Assembly (NCBI GenBank): GCA_951812925.1 | Contig: OX638368.1 | Coordinates: forward strand, 122,287,309 to 122,351,308 | Origin: Calliopum simillimum | Taxonomy: Eukaryota; Arthropoda; Insecta; Diptera; Lauxaniidae | DNA: 64,000 nucleotides | Reading direction: 5' to 3' | In this document: piece after piece, positions 25,626 through 36,700 of the stretch | How positions within the stretch are numbered: position 1 is the stretch's first letter | Layout: every line of letters begins with the position of its first letter | Program-made: the position numbers and the translations under genes | The notes under the pieces: model-generated | Database searches by the model: none | Told to the model about the DNA's origin: nothing | What the model saw: only the letters and a program-made list of their open reading frames with translations

Positions 25626-27028
25626 CAGTCATTTACCGGGAGTTTTGAAAATGTGTAATTTTTAGGGTTGTAACGGAGCTGCGCATCCTCATGTGCGGAA
25701 CTTCCGACTGTGCGAATTTCGATTCGATAAAACGGAGCTATAACGGAGGTAGCAACAACAATTTTGAAGTGGAAAAGTTATTTTACTCAGCCCTCTAGTC
25801 GTTTTAAATCTTAAAATCACGAATTAGTACCATTACAAATGATTTTTGTTATCAAATTCTCAAAATCAAAGAAGGCTGACATACACTGCCCTCCAAATCA
25901 TATGTAAAATGGACAGTGTTATGCAATAACGTGTCAACCCACTCAAAATTATTATTTTTAAGATATTTTCATTTTTGCGTAAATGTCGTAGAACAGATAA
26001 TATTTATTTATTTCAAATAATTAGCAAAGTTAATTTACTAAATATCTTAACATAACAAATGATATGAAAATGTCAAACAAATTTTGCTGTTTTCAACTTC
26101 TTATTAACAAAATATTGGTTCGGTTTTTTGAAAATACGTACTTCTTTTTTTTTAGAATCGAACTGCATTCATAAGTAAAAAAAATTTGTTCGATGGTTGA
26201 GTCGTTATTGCATAACAGTGTCCAAATATGTATATTTTATTTAATTAGTTTTGTAAGAAATTACAATGTACAGTTAAAGCTAGAATTTAAACAAAATCTT
26301 GAATTTTAATTATTTTCAAAGTATTTTTCCACCTCAGCATACGTTAACCCTTTAACGACTAAAGTCAAATATGTTTACTAGCACCCCATTTGCTTGGATG
26401 AAAGTTTTATTTACCACCATTCTTTCGATTTTCTCCTATTTCTATTTTGAAAATTTTTCATGTTTGGACCTGGTCGTCAAAGGTCTAAAAATCTGCTTTC
26501 GGAATCACGTTTTGAAACTTTGCTTTCGCATCCGCTTCCCCGTAGATGACTTCTGTTGCTACTAGTAGTTTTATAGATTTCGATGTGCTCTCTCCGAATT
26601 TCCACTTTGCCATCTCGTATCTTTGCCGCTCATGCCGCCATGTTGTAAAAATGGCGCCTAAAAGCAGTTTTATGACAATATCTCGTTAACGGTTAGTTCT
26701 AGCGAAAAATGCTAACAAAAAATTTTGTAGCTTACAAAATTGCCTATAAAAATAGCTTTAGAACAGTTTAGGAAATATTCAAATTTGAAATGTAACCTCT
26801 AAGTCAAACGAAAACAATTCTAGAGCCAAAAAGGAAATTTTATAAGCTATAAAATTGTCTATCAGCATTTTTTTCTAGCACTAGCCGTAAGCGAGATATC
26901 GTCATAAAACTGCTTTTTGGTAGCGAGGAAGCAAAGTTTAAATTCAGAAAGAGCACATCGAAATCTAAAAAAATACACATTTTCAAAACTCCCGGAAAAC
27001 TTTCCAGGCAAAAACTACCAAACGACTG
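25626..27028. mobile_element. TA-flanked element with CAGTC...GACTG ends and internal fold-back
   Basis: TA lies outside CAGTC at 25626 and GACTG at 27028. Near each end CGGGAGTTTTGAAAATGTGTA appears in opposite orientation. The right 430 bp form a fold-back (GATTTCGATGTGCTCTCTCC, ATCTCGTTAACGGTTAG and complements, centre near 26780). It contains another MITE (25911-26222). Ends and TA target suit a pogo/Tc1-type non-autonomous element. This is beyond the 3' end of unk. Confidence 0.65.
25911..26222. mobile_element. MITE with GGACAGTGTTATGCAATAAC ends
   Basis: The left tip GGACAGTGTTATGCAATAAC pairs with GTTATTGCATAACAGTGTCC at the right; the arms extend to about 30 bp (TCAACCCACTC / GATGGTTGAGT). 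Confidence 0.78.
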
Positions 27029-27504
27029 TACTATAATAAGAAAACACATTTAATTTAATTGAAAATTAGTAAACTAGTAGGTAGCAAATTAAAAAATTCT
27101 AGGTATATATAGTAAAATTCCTTTTTGTGTAATTGTTAACTCTATAATTGTAATATTATTTAAATCTTTTTGTTTTTTTAATAAACACACATAAAACTCT
27201 AATATTATTAATATTTTTGCTGCATTTGCTTTAAATGTTTTTTTTTTTTGTTTGTATTGTTGCTTTTAGAATTATTAAACAATTTAATAATAGTTTGTCT
27301 TTATAAATTGGTTGTTGGGTTTTATATTACTTATATAGTTTCTTTGTTATTTGAATTGTTTAGCGAACCTATTAAAATATCTCATATTTTTCTATTTTAG
27401 TACTTTCCTTTTCTGTGTTTTTTTTTTTTTTTCCTACATTTCGTTTTCAACTAACAAATGCTCTCTATATATGTCCGCCAATAGGAGGCGGCAGTTGCCA
27501 TTGT

Positions 27505-27702
27505 TCAAGTGTGCGTTGTTACTACTGGTATCTGACAGTAGGGACATTCAGTAACCGAACAGGCGCACGTATCACACAAAATAAAATGGTTGCAAGGCTC
27601 CAATGTTACTGTACGATTGTTTTCCTCGCATTTCATACATTTTTTTGCATTTTCCAAATATAATACTTTTTCAACATCCTCTAAATCGCTACGTAATTTT
27701 GA
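27505..27702 (-). CDS. unk: unk coding exon 9 (RING-like domain and stop)
   Basis: Acceptor TTTATAG|TCA; 65 codons then TGA at 27507-27505. It carries LENAKKCMKCEENNRTVTLE, PCNHF, CDTC and CPYCQIPVVTTHT-stop, a compact C-terminal RING of the Unkempt type. The first Cys pair, CxH and last Cys pair are all present. Confidence 0.93.
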   Translation of the reverse strand, partial: SKLRSDLEDVEKVLYLENAKKCMKCEENNRTVTLEPCNHFILCDTCACSVTECPYCQIPVVTTHT

Positions 27703-30700
27703 CTATAAATTATGAGATTGATTATCAATTTTAAAAAGCATGAAAAACTTGATTGAAATAAACTTACTTGCAATTGCTTGAGTTTTTGTATTGATAAGTT
27801 ACGCAACTCAACAGATAAGTTTAACTGAGTTTGGGCTAAGTCATAACGATCTTTCCATTCATTGGCATCTTGTTTAGCTTTATCACGTTGCATTTCAGCT
27901 AAACTCAACTATAAAAAAAAAGAAAGTTAGTGATTGATTATTAAAATTTTAAGTAAGAAAAGTGTTCTTATTGTATAATAATTCAAATTCTAATTAATTC
28001 CTTTTGCTAATTTTAATTTCCATGGAATGAATTTATGTTTTTATTCAAGATTTCGGTCTTTAATATTCTATTAAAAACGTAAACAATTTCGTTTGCTTTA
28101 AGAAAAAACGAGTATTATTTCCAATTTTCTGGAGTTTGCAACAAAAGGGGTTATCGTGAATCAATATTCCCGGGGAATATTACTCGGACAGCCGTGCATT
28201 CTCCATTGCAGTCTGAGAAAAATTCCCTGGGAATATTGATTCACGATAACCCCTTAAATATAATCATGAAGAATGAATGAATGTGTTACGAATTTACTGC
28301 CTCACCCTGTAAATCAGTTTCAAATGTTTTTTTTTTTCTCTTTGCGAAAACAAAGGAATGCGGTATTTGGCCACCTGCTTCGCAAAACGGTTTATATTTT
28401 TTGCATTTAACTTATATTTGTAACGACATCAGTACACTTGACTTAACAAAACGGTTTCGGTTCTTGTTTTTGCTTTTGACACATGTTCGTTTTCCCCTTT
28501 ATGTCGATCAAAATATGTAGCTATGTATAAATGTATATGTATGCATAAGTTATTATTAGAAATTGCAAAAAATATCGTATGTTTAAATAGCGGGTAAAAG
28601 GAAATGTAAGCAGGAGCAAGAGAGATGAAAAATCATCAACGGCAAAACAGCATACTTGAAACGAAGCAAAAATTTAAAAAATCAGTTGCTGCTTGTTACT
28701 TGTCGCGTACGGTTGGTGTGTTTTCTCAACGTTTGTCGGTAGTGCAACGGGTTTGTCTGTTCCTGTCAATTTTAAGAAGCAAAACTATTGATTAAAACGG
28801 CAAGTGAAATAAATATAAACTCTGAAAAGTAACCTCTATCATTTGAAGTACAATAAAAACAATTTTGAAGATAAAAATTATCGTGAAAACCCGATTTTCT
28901 TGTGCTGCATAAAAAAATAAAAGAAACTGAAAACGTGACTCTGTGAAGCAGATATAAAGAAAAAAAAATAAAACTGCTTATAGACGTGCAGTGTACTGCC
29001 AAAGGAGCTTGCATTTACGAAGTTGGCAACCTATGTCAAAAGAAGCAACGAAAGACTAATTCCTTCAGAAGATAGAATCTGGTGGTTACGTAGCAGCATC
29101 ATCATCGAGTTTTTTTTTTAATTCACCAACAACCAGATCAGCAACTACAGATAGCAACAAAAACGACAATTGCAGTTCGCAGCAATATTGCAATTGCAGT
29201 CAGCACCGATATCAACCATTGCATTCAACTAAAATAACAACGATTGCAGTTTGCCGCAATATTGAAATTGCAGTCATCAACAATATCAACAGTTGCAGAG
29301 AACCACAGTAACAGCATTTGAAATTAACAACGATAACATGATTGGAGTCAACAATATTAGCAACTTTAACAATCAGTACATCGTCAGCAACCGGTAACAT
29401 CAGCCTCGTCATACATAAACATCGTTCATCATTATTAAGGGGTAGCTATAGGTATTTTTTCTTTATAATTAAATATAATTAAAAATGTATTAATTATTAT
29501 TTAAGACTGTATTATTATTTTTTGCAAATTCTCGCGAGTTTTTCTATTCTATTTCCATTATATTTACTAATTAGTGTTAAAAAGAGAAAAAGCAACGAAT
29601 TAAAGAAATTTATAAAAGGAGAAAAACGACATGCGAATTTAAAATCATTATTTTGAGTAATACGAAGATGAATTGTTAAAAGGTCAAGTATAGGGGAATG
29701 CCAAAGAAGGGATAATTGCAGTGCTGAACAATGCGGAACCAAAAATCTAATATTTGTTCAACAAATATTTTGCCATACATTTTTTTTTTATTCAAATGCA
29801 ATAATCATACAGTTTAGGATCGTTAGTTCAAATGTAGCAAGTTTTTGAGTTTAACCAAAGGAAATATTTTCTATAGTTACGGTTCAAAATGGCATAGGGA
29901 TGACCGCGCCCTAGCCGGGTATACCTCGAATGCATAGCACCGATGGTAAGCGAGACTTTTCTTTATAAATACATGCCAGGCGTAACATAGATGGCGCCCA
30001 ACGTAGAACAAGCTTTGATATTTTTGATTTTTCAACAAGAAGATTCTTATTTTGTGTTGGTCGCTAACATAGATGGCGCCCAACGCAAGGAAGTTTGATT
30101 TTTATTCATTTAAAAAAAAAAAAAAAAAATTATTTATTTCCCAAAACAGAAGTCAAACCTTTGTTATGATGTTTTCATCATAATTTTTTTTTATTATTTT
30201 CCGATTCATTAAAAGTCGCAGCAGAGCTGCAGACTCTGTCTTCAAGTAGAAGAAGTACAGATTTTTTTTCATCCTCTCAAATTTGTAGCATTTCGACATC
30301 AGCCACCATTGTTTGAGCCATATTGCAAGTGGATCTTGCTCGGATGCGGGTGGAACCTCTCACTAGTCACCAGCTTACCGGACTAAATTTAAAACCGTTG
30401 CTGTGTTGTGGTGAGAGATTCGGCTCGAGTCCGAAGCGAAGCCAGCTCCATGCTGGAATCCGCTTGTGATTGTGATTTCCCCACTAAGTCCCCGACACCA
30501 ACATTATGAGGTTGAACAGTGGCGAAGATTTTGAGCCATTCATACGAATGGCCAAGAATGATGGTTCAGGTAAGGGTGGTCGAAAAAAAAAAAAAAAAAA
30601 AAAAATATCAGAAGCAAGCTCACTGGTTCTCATAACTATTTTAAATCGTTTGGCACTGCAGTTTTTGCATTCGCGTTTTCTGGAATTGGCATTTCCCTAG

Positions 30701-33700
30701 TTTCAAAACAAAAAAAATATATTCGTTTTTTTATCTTTCGTAGAAATAATTACAATAGTTTTTCCCAAATTTTCGCAAAAAAGGAAAGGAAATTTTACTA
30801 TCAAAATTTATATTATTTAAATTTAGGCCATTCATATACATATATTTTCTTATTTGAATTTAAAATATTTTTTAGATTTAAAACTTTTTTTTGTGTACTG
30901 GAGATTTTATTTAACATTTCTTTTCTCAAATTCGGAATTTTTTTTCCCCTGCTTTGACGAGTTGATTATTATGCCCGATCTTCGATCTGGAAATAAATTA
31001 ACGCCAAGCGGAGGTCGTGGTAAAGCTATTAATAGAAACCTTAATAGAAATACAGCCGCATACCCTATTTATAGCTCTTTAACTGCTTCACGAAGAAGTA
31101 CAGTGGTTCATTCGCCTCCTTGTTCTTCAAGAAATTCATTAAACAATTCTCAGCAAATTTTATTGGATCCCGCTGTAGTTGAATATTCCTTGTCAGGCTC
31201 TGTAGAACAACTTCCTTGTGTGGATTTAAACGACTCAAAATCCAATTTGATAGATATGTCTAACGGTGAAAAAGGTCAAACCGTACCCTTGGGAGCTAAT
31301 GCCCAAATTCCAACCGAAAATATGGAAATTTCAGGTGTTAATCCTTTGCCCGAGGGAAATAGAAATTCTGACAACCCAGAGGCGAGTGAAAATGTAACGT
31401 CAATAAGTGATCTTGTTACATTAATGCGCCAGACAATTTTAGACAGTCAAAATGATCTGAGGAGGGAGTTACAGGATATTAGAGGTAGCATTGGCACCAT
31501 TAATCAAAGGATATTAGCTCAAGAACCACGAATTGCAAATGCCCAACAGCCTTTGCCCCATTACCAACCACGAAATTTACTTAATTTACAAAGTGGGGAA
31601 AATTTCCCGAAGTTGACAGATTGGAAAATCACTTTCGATGGATCTGGTAACGTTTCAGATTTTCTATTCAAAGTAGATACTCTTTGCAAGCGATCCAGAT
31701 GCTCATCAGAACATCTCATGACCAATTTTCATGTACTTCTTGCCGGTAAAGCCGAACAATATTATTGGCAGTTAATAAGGCAAACCCCGCATGCTACTTA
31801 TGCATATCTTTGCTATGCTTTCAAAAAACAATTTGGTGGAGCTGAAAAAGATCATGAGATTACTTTAAAAATTTCTTTGAGGAAACAACAATTCAAAGAA
31901 GCTTTCGATGATTTTTTCAGCGATGTTGTTCTTTTAAATTCGCGATTGGGTCAGCCTATGTCTGATGAGGTTTTGATTGAGATTATGAAAAAAAATCTAA
32001 ACATTAATCTCAAATATATGCTTTTTAATTGTGAGACGAGAGACTTAGAGGGTTTTCGTGACACTGCTCGAAAAGCGGAGCAAGTGCTTCGTGAAAATAA
32101 ATATCAAACACCAATTTATAACTCGACAAAGACAGTTCACGAAATTGAACATTCTGCTGAAGATGATTTCAGTGACATGGAAGCTGATCCACAGGTGGAA
32201 GCTTTACAGGTTCCTCGTCGATTTTCTAAACCAGATTTTTCAAAAATACAGTGCTGGAACTGTATGAATTTTGGGCATTCATACATCTATTGCCCGGAAG
32301 GAATAACTTCCATGTTTTGTTTCAAATGTGGGCAAAAAGGAGTAGTCACTCCGAGATGCCCCAATAATCATCAGGGAAACCCCAAACAGAGCGTGAAGGA
32401 TACCGGGGACACACGTTCTTCCCATTAAATCCCGAGTTATGCAAAAAATTTTCTGACAAAGATTCCCATAATCCGGAAACTTTGTCCAATCCCAGCGTTG
32501 TCAAAAAAATCAATATTTTAAAACCAGTTTCGCGTGATTTTTCGTGTCAAGTAGACACAACATGTTTAAACTTTTCTAACCGCGAAGCTTTCTATGAAAA
32601 TGTTAAACATAAAATTTTTGAAAATGAAATTTGCTCAATTCGGAAAGTCACAAGGCTTAGGAAATGTAGATTAAGGTATAAAAAACGGAAACATTATAGG
32701 AAAATTTTAGAATCTACAAGATTAATCAACAGCGATGACGATAGGTCGTTTGCAAAAGTCAAAGTTTTTGACCAAATTTTAATTGGGTTGTTGGATTCAG
32801 GGGCTAATGTTTCTGTTTTGGGCAAAAACTGCCATGAATTCCTTAAGAAACTTAATATATCTGCAAAACCTTTTAAAAGCTCTCTATCTACCGCTGATGG
32901 AAAAAAACAAAATGTTATCGGCTATTGTGACCTACCTATCACCTTTAAAAATATATACACATATATTAATTTGTTTTACAAGTCATCTGTTCATTTTGCC
33001 CGGCTTGTCGTGGGTCGAGCCACACGTTTAAGAAAAGTCTCCAGTTTATGAAATAAGGTTGTGCCTTTTGGGGGTAAATTCTGTTCCTGTTTGTTCTTTG
33101 GCTTAAAATCCATATAACAAAGCAGGTTTGTTACGAATTTACTGCCTCACCCTGTAAATCAGTTTCAAATGTTTTTTTTTTTCTCTTTGCGAAAACAAAG
33201 GAATGCGGTATTTGGCCACCTGCTTCGCAAAACGGTTTATATTTTTTGCATTTAACTTATATTTGTAACGACATCAGTACACTTGACTTAACAAAACGGT
33301 TTCGGTTCTTGTTTTTGCTTTTGACACATGTTCGTTTTCCCCTTTATGTCGATCAAAATATGTAGCTATGTATAAATGTATATGTATGCATAAGTTATTA
33401 TTAGAAATTGCAAAAAATATCGTATGTTTAAATAGCGGGTAAAAGGAAATGTAAGCAGGAGCAAGAGAGATGAAAAATCATCAACGGCAAAACAGCATAC
33501 TTGAAACGAAGCAAAAATTTAAAAAATCAGTTGCTGCTTGTTACTTGTCGCGTACGGTTGGTGTGTTTTCTCAACGTTTGTCGGTAGTGCAACGGGTTTG
33601 TCTGTTCCTGTCAATTTTAAGAAGCAAAACTATTGATTAAAACGGCAAGTGAAATAAATATAAACTCTGAAAAGTAACCTCTATCATTTGAAGTACAATA

Positions 33701-36700
33701 AAAACAATTTTGAAGATAAAAATTATCGTGAAAACCCGATTTTCTTGTGCTGCATAAAAAAATAAAAGAAACTGAAAACGTGACTCTGTGAAGCAGATAT
33801 AAAGAAAAAAAAATAAAACTGCTTATAGACGTGCAGTGTACTGCCAAAGGAGCTTGCATTTACGAAGTTGGCAACCTATGTCAAAAGAAGCAACGAAAGA
33901 CTAATTCCTTCAGAAGATAGAATCTGGTGGTTACGTAGCAGCATCATCATCGAGTTTTTTTTTTAATTCACCAACAACCAGATCAGCAACTACAGATAGC
34001 AACAAAAACGACAATTGCAGTTCGCAGCAATATTGCAATTGCAGTCAGCACCGATATCAACCATTGCATTCAACTAAAATAACAACGATTGCAGTTTGCC
34101 GCAATATTGAAATTGCAGTCATCAACAATATCAACAGTTGCAGAGAACCACAGTAACAGCATTTGAAATTAACAACGATAACATGATTGGAGTCAACAAT
34201 ATTAGCAACTTTAACAATCAGTACATCGTCAGCAACCGGTAACATCAGCCTCGTCATACATAAACATCGTTCATCATTATTAAGGGGTAGCTATAGGTAT
34301 TTTTTCTTTATAATTAAATATAATTAAAAATGTATTAATTATTATTTAAGACTGTATTATTATTTTTTGCAAATTCTCGCGAGTTTTTCTATTCTATTTC
34401 CATTATATTTACTAATTAGTGTTAAAAAGAGAAAAAGCAACGAATTAAAGAAATTTATAAAAGGAGAAAAACGACATGCGAATTTAAAATCATTATTTTG
34501 AGTAATACGAAGATGAATTGTTAAAAGGTCAAGTATAGGGGAATGCCAAAGAAGGGATAATTGCAGTGCTGAACAATGCGGAACCAAAAATCTAATATTT
34601 GTTCAACAAATATTTTGCCATACATTTTTTTTTTATTCAAATGCAATAATCATACAGTTTAGGATCGTTAGTTCAAATGTAGCAAGTTTTTGAGTTTAAC
34701 CAAAGGAAATATTTTCTATAGTTACGGTTCAAAATGGCATAGGGATGACCGCGCCCTAGCCGGGTATACCTCGAATGCATAGCACCGATGGTAAGCGAGA
34801 CTTTTCTTTATAAATACATGCCAGGCGTAACAAATGCTATGAAGAATGAGTAATTAAAATGAACGTTTCCATTTTGATTTTGTTTTTTTTTATATATATA
34901 TTTTTCACTGACGCATTACTTTCACATATTTTAACATTTGCCGGCATAATCCATGCAATAACAATTACTTTTCATTTCGAAAACTTTTTGAAGTGAAATT
35001 GAAACGTTTTTACCAACTATTTAAGGTAAGAACTTTTGTACTACAATTTTACAGCTTATTAAAATACCTTTCATATGACACCAATATTTTTGATATCCAC
35101 ACAAGCGTCTTTTTTTTTTTTTGTGAAGATTTGCAGATTTATTTGGTCGAGTTCGTAGACCGTCACCAATTTTGTAATTTTACTTTGTCTTGATAATTTG
35201 TGGGGCAATTTAGGTGTTTATGTATATTTTGTTTACGTTTTCAAAATCCACTAATAAAATGAATAAAATCCGGGTTTTTAATCAAAAAAAGCACTATAAT
35301 ATATATAAACTTAATTATCACTAATTGCAGATTCAACCAGATGCTATTCTTTTTCTTAACATTTGCTCTCAAAATTCAATGGAAAAAATGGAGAATACCA
35401 GGGTTGCATAATGGTTTTACAGGAAAAAAATTTCAAAAATATTGCAAAAAAATAAGATTTACTGTTTGGAAAAGGAATTTCCATTAAATATTCAGAAGGA
35501 AATATATGTTCGAGAATTGAATATATACAGTTGCGGTCAACTAATTAGCAACGCAGCGGTGTATTACATTTATTTGTCAATATATCATAATTTTCTGAAG
35601 AAACTTTAAAAACTTTATATCGGTTGATGGTCTTACAATAATTATTTGTTAAGTACACTTCACTTTATGCAGAAGGAAGCCCCTACTATTTTGTTTTTTA
35701 GTATATTGAGTAAGGATTAATAATCCTCTCGGTCATATAATTAACAACGCTTTGTTTATTTTTAATCAAAGCAACTTTTTATTTGAAAAACATTTAATAT
35801 TTCGTTGCAAAACCATTATTTCTCATAACTGCTTCACACCTACGAGCCATTGACTCCACTAATTTTTGGCGCACAGCATTTGGAATGGCTTCCCGTTCCA
35901 TCTTTACTTTTGCAAATAACTCCAAGAAATTTCCAACTTTATGCAACTGAACTTTTTTTTTAATTGCTCCCAGAGGTTCTCGATGGGATTGAGGTCTAGG
36001 CTGCATGAAGGTCGATCCAATGGTGGGATGTAATTTTCCTCCATACACCGTTTTGTTAACCGCTCGGTATGCTTCGGATCGTTATCTTGCTGCAAGATCC
36101 AAGACAGTGGCATGCTTTCATCACAGAATGGAACCATTACATCATTAAGGATAGAAATATACTGGTGGTGATCCATATGGCCCTCAATCTTTGCAATGGG
36201 ACCAACACCGCGCCATGACATGGATCCCCAGATCATAATATTTCCATCACTATACTTCAGTGTAGGATGTGTGTATTTTGGGTCAAATTTCTTTAGTATA
36301 AGACAACGGAAGTAGGTTTTACCATCAGACGAAACTCTATTAATTTTGGTTTCATCCGAAAAAAGGACTTTTTTCCATTCTTTTACTGACCAGTGCCTAT
36401 ATTTCCGGCGAACTGTAACCTTTTCTTTCTGTTCACTTCTAATAGAAGATTCTTCGTTATGGTGTTTTTTAAGTATAAAAAAAGACTGCGAAAAAAACAG
36501 TTTCAGTTTATGCCATGTATATTTTTTTTTAAATTTTGAACTCGTACCGGGAGCCGAACCTGAAATGTTTATTTATTTTATAAAGGCTAAAACGCGATTA
36601 AATTTTTGATAAAACAATAAATTAAATTTAATTGTTTTATTAAAAACATGGGCTTACAAAAAAAAAATGTCATGGCGTTTTGACCAGACTACGTGTTTCC

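Larger units (their letters stand above)
28284..34832 (+). mobile_element. Non-autonomous Gypsy/Ty3-like LTR retrotransposon, complete ends, pol mostly deleted
   Basis: Two direct repeats of 1704 bp, each TGTTAC...GTAACA, bound a 3.1-kb interior; AATG is duplicated outside (28280-28283 and 34833-34836). The LTRs have equal length and no difference was noticed in the parts compared, so insertion is recent. The interior has a tRNA-Lys-like primer site, gag, and a pol frame that ends soon after the protease motif; reverse transcriptase, RNase H and integrase are absent. Long LTRs, tRNA-Lys priming and a 4-bp target duplication recall the Osvaldo/Ulysses group (inference). It lies in unk intron 7 in the opposite orientation to the gene. 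Confidence 0.9.

Noticed and set aside
28772..29014. Minus-strand 80-codon frame, repeated identically at 33617-33859
   Set aside because: It lies wholly within the LTR and is duplicated only because the LTR is; hydrophobic low-complexity composition, no family match.
30854..30970. Gag extended 39 codons upstream to a Met at 30854 (MNLKYFLDLKLFF...)
   Set aside because: The extension is Phe/Leu-rich, unlike Gag, and read from T-rich leader DNA; the Met at 30971 opens a typical basic, polar N terminus.
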